Below, in pieces: positions 1 through 11,091 of a DNA stretch of 64,000 nt. The notes beneath the pieces are model-generated. The model did no database searches, was not told the origin of the DNA, and worked only from the letters and a program-made list of their open reading frames with translations. A program made the position numbers and the translations under genes. Each line of letters starts with the position of its first letter. Within the stretch, counting starts at the first letter, position 1. This DNA is from Daucus carota subsp. sativus (Eukaryota > Streptophyta > Magnoliopsida > Apiales > Apiaceae), in NCBI RefSeq assembly GCF_001625215.2, contig NC_030385.2:4333135-4397134 (forward strand), written 5' to 3'.

Positions 1-424
1 CAGAATCGATCCGATTGATGAAAATAAATTTGTTTGTGTAAAACCTTGCGATTGGGGACGAGAATGAAGAAGAAATAACACAACAAACCCTCTCTCTCCT
101 GGGTCCGACCCGGTAGATAAGGTAACGCTCGCCTATTTTATATGTGAGTTTTATACCTGAATATTATCTACATTAATGTTAAATTAAAATAGTCAAGCAT
201 AAATTGTAAAAACAAAAAATATAAGCATAATTTGTAAGAGTTGGGCTTACAAATATTTTTTTAGGTCTTTATAGAACAAAATATCTATATCGGATTTGAA
301 AAAGTAATGAATGACTAAAATTAATTAAAGAATAAAATAGTTATTCTTTTTTTATTTAATACAATCATGTATGATGTATATGTTATTTTAGAAGCGTATA
401 TTCAGCAATTATAATTGTATACTA
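1..424. other. AT-rich intergenic DNA, no feature
   Basis: I see no coding exon, RNA gene or clear repeat here. The sequence is AT-rich and ends at the left target-site duplication of the Mutator-like element. Confidence 0.5.
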
Positions 425-434
425 TATTTTTTTC

Positions 435-1584
435 GAGTAGATAACACCTTGGTGATTTATACTATTTTCAATTTGCACGTTAGTGGTCGTTGTATCAAAC
501 TCAATATTTTTGTGACCGAACAAATCACTTTTTAACAAATAAAAGCTCCGTTCGATGAGACTCAACATCGTTAAGAATATATTAATCACTTTACCTTCTA
601 ACGACTCTTTTTGGAGAATATATATATAGATTTTGTGTTCTCCTATCTTTTACCCACATATTTGCAGCATCACCACCTTTAGCGAAAAATCACATACACC
701 AAAAGTCAATAGTCATTTCCTTGAAACGTGAACCGCGGGCCACCTTGTTTGACACATGGCACTCTAAGAATATCAATATAAACTTGTCAATTCGACTTTC
801 TAGGATCTGTTCGTAATTTTGTGGAAATGTAAGTTTCACTTAATGAAGTTCAAGCACTGCGGTACATCACAGGGACGATGCCAGCCTTTCGCTGAGCAAT
901 TTTCATGAATGCAGGTTTGGCCTTATCAAAATGAGTGTGGCTTGCACCACCGATCATTGTTAGAGTGGGTGGACATATGTTCGTGGCTAAGGCGACTTTT
1001 TGTAGCACTAAGAAAAATAAACGCACTTAATCTGAAAACAAGTTCCGCATACATATCCGTTTTTTAACAATGTTGAGTTTAGTGCTGCTATATCTACACC
1101 ATAATCATTGTTGAACAAGTTCCCATAGCCGCATGCTCCTCCTCAATATCAACCAAACAAAAAAAATAATTACAAAAAGGCAAGACTTTCATAAACCTAC
1201 ATTCACTTGATAAATAAGATAGCACACATACGATACCCATTGTTGCAGAGGCAGACTCATCACCATAACATGTAGCATGAGTAAGAGACCACGACCTAGG
1301 TCGGTAAATTTGTACAGCAATGGATTTACTCAAGTTCATCACTAGAAAGGACATAATCAGGAGTTTGAAGTAAGATTTTCTTAGAAAGAGTCGTTTAAAA
1401 GAGCCGTTAGAAGGTAAACTGACCAATTTGCGCTTAATGACCGTTAACGGGGGTGAGACTCACTGAGCGGAGCTCTTCATTTTTAAAAAAATGATTTGTG
1501 CGACCACACAAATGTTGAGTTTAATACGACTGCCACTAACGTGCAAATTCAAAATAGTAAAAGCCACCAAAGTGCTATTTGCTC
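435..1584. mobile_element. Mutator-like element (Pack-MULE) carrying an expansin copy
   Basis: The two ends are long imperfect terminal inverted repeats of about 180 bp (435-612 and 1399-1584). Read inward, both begin with GAG, and both contain the words TTTGCACGTTAGTGG/CCACTAACGTGCAAA and GTTAGAAGGTAAA. The element is flanked by an identical 10-bp direct repeat, TATTTTTTTC, at 425-434 and 1585-1594. That length fits the 8-11 bp target duplications of Mutator-like elements, and the GAG start recalls the maize Mu terminus. No transposase is present, so it is non-autonomous. Its cargo is a degenerate alpha-expansin gene on the minus strand with at least one intron retained, so the capture was from genomic DNA and not from mRNA. 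The arms differ at many positions, so the insertion is not recent, although the target duplication is still perfect. Confidence 0.85.
640..1354 (-). pseudogene. alpha-expansin pseudogene inside the Pack-MULE
   Basis: Expansins loosen plant cell walls at acidic pH. Read on the minus strand, exon 1 (1354-1238) gives a hydrophobic signal-like start and then THATCYGDESASATMG, which matches the expansin HATFYGG..ASGTMG block. A GT..AG intron follows at the family's usual intron position. Exon 2 gives [14 protein letters not shown], then [12 protein letters not shown], then ATNICPP, the HFD motif (HFDKAKPAF) and [10 protein letters not shown] third segment near 765-650 gives RVPCVKQGGPRFTFQGNDYW and NMWVKD. 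Frames shift between these blocks, stop codons interrupt them, and the donor after YR is lost. Most of the C-terminal cellulose-binding domain is missing. It cannot make a working expansin. The family identification is firm because the blocks occur in the right order and spacing. Confidence 0.88.
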
Positions 1585-1594
1585 TATTTTTTTC

Positions 1595-3009
1595 GCATCT
1601 CTCTCTAAGCAATCGGCAGTTACGTACATATCAAGCCTATCACTTTAAAGAGCATTGCATTGCGAGACAATCAGCTTGGACATCGAACTTCCGGCACGTT
1701 TCACTTCACCGACTTGAGCCATGTTTAGAGGTTAGTTGCAGAAAATATCTTTGTTCTTATCTTTTCTAGTTTTTGACATTTTCCCTTTATCCATATGTGC
1801 TGCATTAGATTATGGAGAATGGCAATGGAGGTGCAACACGCTGAAGTTTATTTGATTTCAAGATAGAGAAGAAGAACGATGTCTGGTGATGAATAACAGA
1901 GATGTGCATAACAATTGCAAAAAACAGAGATATAAACACAAAACGTAATTGATATCTATGATTGTAGTTATAAATAAAATACAAACAAATTTAAAACAAA
2001 AATACAAACAAATAAGTGGAACTTGATTGACTATCCTGGTCAAAATATCCCCACAATAAGGGTCACCCGTAAATGAAATAATTAACCCTTCAATTAAGGC
2101 ACAACTAACGTTCTCAATTAGCGCCACAATAAACGCCCTCAAATAACGCCAGCGCTAACGCCCTTCCTTTTCGAAACCTCCTAATAAACCCCTCACCGAT
2201 CTTAAAACAACCATCGTCGCCATCATCTTTTCCCGCCACTATTGTCCTTTCACTCCCACACGTGGTTGTGCCTCCTCCGATCTCCAAGTTTCAGAACCGC
2301 AGCGTGTTATTTTCAACTTTTGAGAATGTCTGATCTTTCGATGAACGGATCACCACCGAGCATCTCGAACAACGTCAAAGGGCTTTCTCTTGGTCAATCA
2401 TGATCGTCGATCTTGCTTGTGGCTTGATGTTTATCATTACGTCAGTGTGTGATGATTATGTATGTTGATGAAGTTGTGTGATCAATGTATTTGAGGATTT
2501 GGATCGTGGATTCAATGTATTTAAGAAAGTTTTTTTAATCTTGAGCTGGGGTTTAAGTAAGCGTATATATTAAGTTCTTCGATTCTAAAAACTCCACAAA
2601 ATTATCAATATAGCATTGTAATCAAATCTCAAGAAACTTGTATCGTAAATAACTATTATATATATACACTATATATTATTATTACTAATAAAATATTTAT
2701 TAAATATTGAAAATTGGGTCAACTGTTCGATTTTGGGTTAACCTTAGTTAAAGATTGAATAACTGAAAATTCAATTTAAAATTTTCACTCCAAAAACCGA
2801 ACCGAAATATATAATTTAATTAATCAAACGGAAAAGATTTCAAAACAAAAAAGATTCAATTATCGCTGCTGTATAAACGTTAATGCTACCCGATTTAGCT
2901 GTTAGCGCAGAAAACTATAGTTTGTTAAAATTCAAAATCAGTTCCCGCAAGAGTTTTTAACAGCAGACGGAGCATTACTTTGAACAGTCCGATCAATACC
3001 TGCATCTCA
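1595..3009. other. intergenic DNA upstream of PTD
   Basis: No supported gene. The open frame at 1858-2142 (-) has no family features. A CG-richer patch at 2160-2420 contains a short open frame but nothing I recognise. The last 100 bases before 3010 are the probable promoter and leader of PTD. They contain the word TTCCCGC at about 2941, one base short of the plant E2F consensus, which is only suggestive. Confidence 0.4.
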
Positions 3010-6000
3010 ATGGCGACGCCGCGTCACACCAGAGGATCAACGCCGCTCTCATCCTCTTCACATTCAGGTTCCTTTTCTTTTCCTTTTTATTCTCTCATTT
3101 CGATTTTAATCATTTCAATTCCACTTAATTACAATTATGTTTGCTTGTGATATTCCTCTGTCAATTTGTTGTAACTCGGACCTTCGATTTGTACTTTTTG
3201 CTTTATATGTTGTTTTCGGAGCGCGCTTAACATTGCTGATAATGAAAGATCGAATGTCAGATATATATGTGAACGTAATGTGATGTTGCTTTGAGATAGA
3301 GATCAAAGTAGAATACGCGAATATGATTGATTTAGTTCCTGGAGATGAAGATGTCGAATTCGGAGTTAGTTTGAATTTGTTTGTACTGAAAATATTTAGC
3401 TGAGTTTCCGAAGGATAAGAATTGTTACTCATCAGCCTATTAGTTGTCTGTGAGAGTGAGACTGTGACGAGCCTTGTCAACAGAGGGAAGTAAAAGGTCT
3501 GAAACTATGGATACAATTACAGGGACCAGGAGGCCGAGTAAGGGTAAGGGAGAACACTTCTTCGTCTGTATTAACAAGTTTGGTGCTCCCTATACTAACA
3601 CGTGTATGGGGGCACATGCTTTACCATTTTTGCACAATAACCTGCTTAGCTTGATCTGGTATCCTGCTATAATGTTGTAGGATCTTATGGATGTGTTGTG
3701 GTTAAATTTGGAGGGGGGTGATACTCTATACATAGTATGTTTATGTCGGTATTCGAGTGGTGACTAGTCTATTTTCATTTTGAAATATGCTATATCTTAT
3801 AAATTCAGTTACAGTCTCGGCAATAGACTAATTGAAAGCAATAATATTTTGCTAGTTCACTGGACTTAGACTTTTAAGGGATTTTCTTGCCAAATGGTGG
3901 TAAACCTTAATGTTAGATGTACTGTCTCAGAGAAACAGTTATCAAGATGCGCTAGTACGATTACTGATGTAATGTTCATTGTCTTAATTTGTGAATTTTG
4001 TAGAACTTAAGCATGTACTATTAACATGAACCTCCTAAAAGTGAGAATGTCATATCCAGTATATTATTGTTTCTAGATAATATGCATTATCTTCCATGTC
4101 AATAATTGAGTATCATGTATTGTTCATTTCCTGATTATAAGAAATGTTTGCCGTTAGAAGTTATAACTGATGGACCTCTGCTCCTTCTTTGCAGTTCTCC
4201 TTGGCAAAAATTGTATATTATTTAGTGTGTTGTCAGACTGTCAATCACTCAATCTGTGCGTATGTGCCTGTTACGAGTATTTGTTACTTGAATTCTAATT
4301 TTAGTTCCCGGAAATGGAAGTGCCAAATTTTTGTCGGTCTCAAATTGTTTGAACTGAATAGTTTTTAGCTGAGTTGCTTAAGCAGTGGTAGCTTGATTAA
4401 AGTAATTAATTTACAAGAAAATTGTATAGATTTAGCTTTTAGAACTTACTTATGCCTAATACCCCGCAGGGGGGGGGGGGGGGGGGATGCGTTTATCTTA
4501 TTGAAGTTGGTCCTCCCTGTTGTTTCTGGATATGTAAGTACTGTTTAAACATGTGTTTGTGAGGTACACTTATCATATCTGCACAAAATATATGATGAAC
4601 TGGATCTGGCATCCTGCTTGCAGAACTGCTGTAAGAATCATATATTTACGACCTAAGTACATTTGTTTAAATGTTGTGAAGTGATTTGGAGGGGGACTAT
4701 GCTGTCTAAACAGCATGTTCATGTGAGTATGTGACTATCAGCTAGACTATTTCAATGCAAGATAGGCTATGTCTTAGTCAGATTCTTGGCAATAGACTAA
4801 TTGAAATAAATTCTTTAGCTAGTTCACAGTACGGAGATTCTCAAGGTATTTTTCTTGTGAAATGGTGGTTAATTTTAGGTGCACTGTTCCAGGGAAACAG
4901 TTATCAGGAAGCTAGTTTGATTACTGATGTAAGGTTTTATATTTTAATTTCCATCAGAACTAGCAGCAAGGTCATTTGTGAAAGTTGTAGAACTCAAACA
5001 TTAAGTATTATAAAATTCTGTCTCCTAATGCCTAGATATCATCACTGTTTATCAACTTAATTAGTCCAGAGTCCAGATTCAATTTTTTGGAAATAAAACC
5101 AAGTTCATATTGCAATCCTATCCTTTAAAAGTTCCAACACATGCAATGTGAAATTTATATCAGCGTCGACAAGACAGATGGAAATTGCAATGTACAACAA
5201 TAAAAAAGGCTTTCCATATTCTGCAGTCTTTAGATACTATTTTATACTTATCCCTATATTATCTAGACTTTTATTGTTTCTTAATACTGTACATTAGCTT
5301 CTATGTCTATTTTTTGAGTGTACTATATAGTCTATATTGTTCATTTCCTGATTATAAGAATTGCTTGCAGTTATAACTGATGGAGCTCTTGCGCTTCAAC
5401 CTAGCAAAAATCGTTCGATATTATGTCTGATTTTTTATTGTTTGTTATTTCCTTGATACTTTGCTTGTTGTAAAGATTTTTTGTGAACTGTGATTCTTAA
5501 TTGAGTTGCACGTGTGCTTTCAAGTTTTTCAGCATTTGTTGGCAGAGGCTAAAGTTTTTTGTTTTTTTCAACATAGGCGCAGCTGGAGTTTGTGTGATGA
5601 GTAATACATGGAGAGATGAACAACATCCATCGTTCATCGATTTTATCTCATCCTTTCTCAGCTCAAATTCCTTCAGATTAAACTCTGCGCCAATAGCTCC
5701 CGTAAATACTTATCTTATGGCAGTTGAAGTTGTAGTTATCTACATATTGCAGTCATCGTCAACTCACTTTTAAAAATCTCTTGAATGTAGGATTTTATCT
5801 TCAATTGTGGGGGGTTGTCAGTAGCATTTATATTTGTAACTGACTGGAGGAACAACAACATTACAACTGTCATAAGCAGGTATATAATGAAACTTTGTTC
5901 CTATCACTGAAACTTTTCAAAACCTGTGATATTCTTATCTTCTGGACAGAGTTCAAAAACTGAAGGCGCAATTTGCAAATATCTATGTGGTGGTTGTGCT

Positions 6001-7345
6001 CCCAACACAGGAGCAAAATGACTCATTCATCTGTTCTTATTTTAAGTCAGTAAATCCTCAATTATTTACAAGTTTTATTCAGGCACAGTAGCACTGTATT
6101 GATTTTGCAAAATTTTATGTATTTGTTTGAAGATATAACATGGAGCTTGGCAGGCCAACATTCATTCCTGTACAGGATTTAGAAATGGGATTTGAAAAGA
6201 TTGTGAAGTTAGCACATGCTCGTGGTGGTAAGCTGATCACAGAACAGAAAATAATAGATCTATAAGCTTGAAATTGCGTCTAAATGTTGTCCTTGCAGTG
6301 TGTAAGAGGCAGAATGTTATCTCCAAGTTGAAGGCTGATGTGAGTTGGTTGAATGATTTCTTTATTTATAAAAATAAATTTTTAATGAGCTCTATAAGTT
6401 TATCAAGGTGGATGAAGTATTAATATATATTGTTTCTTAAATTTAGAGGGAGAGGTCGGTGCAAGGAATGGAAATTTTCCTTAAAGTGGTGACGTCCATT
6501 CCCACTGTTCAAAACCATGATGCAAATTCGGTACAGTAATCTTAACCAGTAATTTTGTGTGATTGTATTTCTTGTATTTATATTTCTATATTCTGAAACA
6601 TACATAGTTGTGCCACACACAACTGTTGTTTAAAGCATTGGGAATACTACCTCTCCTTTTTTGTCAATTGGTTGGTAATTTGGGTTTCTCCTTGGAGGTC
6701 TTATTACTGGACTACACTAGATGTCTAAAGCTACGAATTGAAAACCCCCCTTTATTAACCCGTCCATTCACCCGAAAAAATCAGTAGAAGATAAATTAGT
6801 AAAGGAAGACGGTGGAACTATACTTATTTCAGATGTTATTCTTAGAATATATCTGGATTCCTGTTGCACTCATTCTGTATCACTGTGTTTAGATAGATCG
6901 AGTTTACCTGATGTTAAGCAGATCAGACTATAGGTTTTAATGGCAACAATAGTAAATTTTCATCAACTAATTGTGAAAAGATTCACATACATGTGCCTTT
7001 GTCTGCGAAGTGTGTTAGTGTTCTGTTCATATTTATTCGGCGTCAGAAGATCGATACAATATCTAGTAATTGATGTTGGTGTGTTCTGCCAATTTACTCC
7101 TGATCAGTGTAGAACTTGATGCTTAATCACACTTGTTGCTCTTAAAATATTATGTAGACCTTGCCATTCCCCCCAATTTTTGCTTGTGTTTGCAGCTTTT
7201 TCAAGCCATTGGTTCAGTAGAAGCAATTGCAAAATCATCAAAGGAATCCATAATGGGAAATACAGATCTTTCGGCAGAGAAGGCAGAGACAATTGAACGG
7301 TTTTTCAGAGATCCAAAGTTTTATCTCTGCCCTAAAATCAGTTAA
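3010..7345 (+). CDS. PTD: PARTING DANCERS (PTD), ERCC1-like meiotic crossover protein
   Basis: PTD is the ERCC1-like partner of SHOC1 (an XPF-like protein). Together they promote class I interfering crossovers in plant meiosis. I read eight exons: 3010-3067, 5577-5701, 5791-5879, 5950-6045, 6133-6227, 6299-6339, 6447-6530 and 7196-7345. All introns are GT-AG, phases agree, and the total is 738 bp (245 aa). Diagnostic blocks are [64 protein letters not shown] and the C-terminal [21 protein letters not shown], a helix-hairpin-helix region as in ERCC1. The start was chosen because the ATG at 3010 opens a short exon that joins exon 2 in frame. This first exon is the least certain part: intron 1 is 2.5 kb and internally duplicated, and an ATG within exon 2 is a possible alternative start. 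Regulation is not evident. Confidence 0.9.
3331..5430. repeat. diverged tandem duplication within PTD intron 1
   Basis: Two copies lie head to tail, about 3331-4230 and 4302-5430. Shared landmarks in the same order include TTAGTTCC(T/C)GG, GGCAATAGACTAATTGAAA (near 3820 and 4790), GAAACAGTTATCA, ATTACTGATGTAA and TTCCTGATTATAAG (near 4128 and 5346). The spacing between matching landmarks drifts from about 970 to 1,210 bp, so indels have accumulated. No coding exon is duplicated. Confidence 0.8.
4469..4486. repeat. poly-G homopolymer, 18 bases
   Basis: An uninterrupted run of 18 G lies inside PTD intron 1, in the second half of the duplicated region. Such runs are unstable and are also a common place for assembly length error. 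Confidence 0.9.
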
Positions 7346-7570
7346 AGATGTTAAGGTCCATTAGCTAGTCCATGTGATTATTTTTTCTTCTAGCCATACT
7401 GTGACAATGTAATTAGCGGGCCTCCAAAGCACAACCTGATATGATGATACGATTTCCAGTTGAATTCTTGCTTTCGAATGCGACTTGGTCAATTCTTGTT
7501 GGCTAAATTGATCGCAGCTTACTTTTGCATGAATAGTACCATTTGTTTTAGTGGAAAAATGGCTCTTAAA

Positions 7571-8901
7571 TCAATATACTTATATAAAGGAGAAGCGAGG
7601 GGCGTGTAGGTGGCGCCTCTCACATCGCTCCGTCTTATTTTTCTAATTTTCTGGAATTTTTGGATGCAAAATATCAAAAATTAGAATTATCCTTTTTAGT
7701 TTCGGATATATTAGAAGCAAGTTTCAGAATCTGATTTTGTTTCAGATTATTTATGGAATACTACCTTTTTAGTTTCGTATATATTAGAAGCAAGTTTCAG
7801 AATCTAATTTTGTTTCTGATTATTTATGGAATATAGTAGCTTGAAAGTTTTAATCTGATTTTGTTTCAGATTATTTAATTATGGGAAAGAGTAGCACACA
7901 AATCTCTCTGCACCTATAAATACCCCTATAGGTTGTAGGGTTTTAGATCATCTAAACACAACCTCTTCTCTCTCAATACCACAACCATACCTCTCTCTGG
8001 TGATAGTTCTCTTGCTCGATTTCTAATTCGGTGGTGGCGTTCTTCTGCAACAATAAGTGAAGGTTGTTTATACGGTATTAAAAAAATAAAAGTTGTTGCA
8101 AGCAAAGGTAGTTATAGACCGTTATGTGGGAGTCGACAAATCTAAACACGGAAGAAGAATATAGTCTTGACATGATATTGATGGTTGATATCAATAAATT
8201 AACTATTAGTGATGTATGTTTGTTGATTATTTTTTTATAATAGTTGTTTTGTTCATTGGACATGTTTGTTATTGTTAATTTTTATATGATTTACTTTGTA
8301 TACATGAAAATATTATTCATGCATTATAAACCGCTATACAAGGAAAATACTTATATGAAGGAGAAACGAGGGACGTGTAAGTGGCGTCTCTCACATCGTT
8401 CTGTTCTATTTTTCTAATTTTTTGGATGAAAAATATCAAAAATTGATCCGTTCAAGTAACGTTTAAGTGAAGGTTGTTTATATAGTATTAAAAAATAAAG
8501 GTTGTTACAAGTAAAGGTAGTTATAGAATTTAAGTTAGATGTTTTTGTGCACAATCAATCCAAAAAAATTGGAGGAATGTGACAATGTAAGAACATGATT
8601 ACTTTAAAAAAAAACACATATAAAATTAAGATTCGTCGTTCTTTAAATTGTTAATTGCGTGTAGAAATTATTTTCATTTTTTCACCATGAATTATAGTCC
8701 AATTTTGCAATTTTATATATTAGTATTGGTATTACATCAAAATTTTTATAATATAAAAATTATTATATCCTACAAATATTAATTTGAATCATTAATATAT
8801 TTTTTATAGACAGCCACAAAATTATTGCATTCTACAAATATTAATATTGAATCATTAATATAATTTTTATAGGCCGCCGCAACGCGCGGATTCTCAACTA
8901 G
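7571..8901 (+). mobile_element. non-autonomous Helitron with RPA-like remnant
   Basis: The element starts TCAATATACTTATATAAAGG and ends with a CCGC..GCGG-type hairpin (near 8877-8890) followed by TTCTCAACTAG. It is bounded by A on the left and T on the right, as expected for Helitron insertion between A and T. There is no target duplication. A TATAAATA box at about 7915 precedes a short remnant near 8120-8200, which reads ESTNLN..EEYSLDMIL, the OB-fold RPA70-like gene that plant Helitrons carry. A second copy of the 5' head begins near 8347, and part of the interior (GTGAAGGTTGTTTATA near 8057 and 8469) is repeated, so two truncated copies appear to be fused. Related copies lie at 57551-59747. 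No RepHel helicase is present. Confidence 0.82.
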
Positions 8902-9854
8902 TTATGTTATGTGAGATTATAAGATAATCAAGTTGTTCGAATAATATAGGCTTTCTTGTGACAATATGCATGTTTATAGCCTGTATGATATATTTAGGGG
9001 TTTATTCGAATAAAATTTAAATTCATTTTTTTCATTCAAAAAATTCAAGTATATTCAAATCAAAATTTATGATTCATAGTAAAATATAAATATTCAAGAT
9101 CAATTGGTTCAATATCATGTGTTTAATTGAGTGTTGAAATCAATATATTCAATTTAAAAAATTAAGTTATAAATTCATATTAATTAAAAACATATTAAAA
9201 TTTGTTGCCATTATATATTTTTGCATCTTTGATTATTCTTATAATAAATATTAATATATACTTAAATAGAGAGAAAAATCAAAAAATAATTTATTCTAAT
9301 ACTTTCATCTCGTACCAATTAGACAACCCTTCGATTTGATACTAATGATATTATTATTTTAAAAATCACAATTATATATTTAATATTAATAGTAAATCAA
9401 TCTTTAATCAAGGATTAATTGATTCGTAATTAAGTTATTCATCAAAAATTAGTTAGGATATTAAATTTTACAAAAGATTTGGAAAAAAATTAAAGAAAAT
9501 ATATCGTTAATATATATAATAATATTAGATTAACTAGTGTAAATCAGTTATGGCGAGGAGTAAGTGAGCCAAACAATTACTTGACCTCCGTTCTTAAAAT
9601 ATTATTCAGCTCGAAAATAATGAAGACGGACTCGAGCTCGAACTATTCAAATAGTTTCCCAAGCTGAGTTCGAGTTTCATGTTACTCAGTTCGTGAGGCT
9701 CGCAAGCCTAATCAAACCTATATTATATTAACTATTTTTATATTATTTCTATATTATTATATAAAATAGTTAATTTCAATATCTTTTTTATATATTTAAT
9801 CGAATCAAACTCGAGTCAAATCGATCATTTTGAAGTTTTTCTAAATTATATTTA
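8902..9854. other. AT-rich intergenic DNA
   Basis: No gene seen. A patch at about 9560-9720 is rich in CTCGAGCTCGAACT-like words typical of decayed hAT termini in plants, but no end or target duplication can be fixed. Confidence 0.4.
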
Positions 9855-11091
9855 GGAGGTGTTTGACAGGGGCTTAAAAGACCAAAAAAAACTTATAAAA
9901 AGTTGGAAATAATATGGGTTAAGAAGCAAGTGCTTCTTTTGAGTGGAAGCCCAAAAGAGAAGCTGGGCTTGTGTTTGGGAAAAAGAGCAGAGCAATTAAA
10001 ATGGGCTTCAGAAGTGGATAAAGAGAAGTAAGGAGTGCATGCTTTTTTCTTTCACTTCTCACCTTATCCAAAACATGTCCTTACTAACAGAAAAACCTAT
10101 CCATCTTTCTAACAAGCTTGCGCCATCTTCGTTGTCTTCCTCAACAGCAAAAGTCGCCCCTAATTCTGAAAATTACTCCTTCAAATTATCAACTCACTCG
10201 TCTCTCTACTCATCTCGATTTATACTCAGCTCGATCTATCTGAACATTATTCCTCCCGCTCGCTCAGGTAATTTTTAGCTACTGTGTTTTCAATTTTAGT
10301 TATTTACAATTGTAATGGTGGTACTTGTTTCGATTTATGTTTGCGCTTGTAGATGTGGGTTATGCACACAAAAAAGGATAGATGGCGTATAAAGGTTCAA
10401 GTATACGATACCATATACAAGATTTTCGTCTCTCTAATGGTACCGCACGTCTTCCCTGAAATACGAAAGAAGGATTTAATCATCTACATTCTTCATGTAG
10501 AATGGTTATCGAACATATATTTGAAGTGTGGAAGGCCAGATTTGCTATTTTAGCAAATATGCCTATGTACAAAATTACTACTCAAACTGATATTGTTCTT
10601 GCTACAATGACGATTTATAACTATATCAGAAAATAAAGAATTACAAACAACGCATTTCAAACCGCTGAACTAGAAACTCTAGAAACTTATATCCCGGAAA
10701 ATGCGACTTCAACACTTAATCCTAGTCAAGGAGCATCTGGCGGAGAATGGAAACGGGATCGTGCTTGGAATGCAAATCGTGATGAAATTGCGGCAAATAT
10801 TCCTCAAGTGTTACACTATTTTTATTTGAATTATCCGTATTTAGTATTTTGTATTTAAATTTCTATACAAGTTGATCTATTATCAATTTACAATCTTTTA
10901 AAAATAATATTACAATGTACAAAACACTGCATGAACTTATAAGTCAAATCATCCAAACACTAAATAATACTTATAAGTTTAAGTAGCCAAACACTTAACA
11001 ACTTAAAATTTTTACTTCTGATTCTCACTTCTACTCCATTTTTTTATTTTAATCAAGAAGTCACTTCTTTTAAATTTATCCAAACACCCCC
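9855..11091 (+). mobile_element. PIF/Harbinger element remnant with transposase C-terminus
   Basis: The ends form a short inverted repeat: GGAGGTGTTTG on the left and CAAACACCCCC on the right. This is the terminal pattern of PIF/Harbinger elements and their Tourist MITEs. Around 10503-10640 one frame reads VIEHIFEVWKARFAIL, MPMYKITTQTDIVLATM and YNYIRK. This is the conserved C-terminal part of the DDE transposase (RV.ERSFG.WK.RF..L and HNFIR). A downstream segment near 10665-10800 reads GGEWKRDRAWNANRDEIA, like the tail of these proteins. The catalytic N-terminal part is missing, so the element is dead. A clean 3-bp target duplication was not found. Confidence 0.75.

Noticed and set aside
1858-2142. 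94-residue open frame on the minus strand
   Set aside because: Hydrophobic, low-complexity composition in AT-rich DNA, no family motif, no splice context.
4755-5773. Open frames inside PTD intron 1
   Set aside because: They lie in the duplicated non-coding intron; the only coding part is the exon at 5577-5701.
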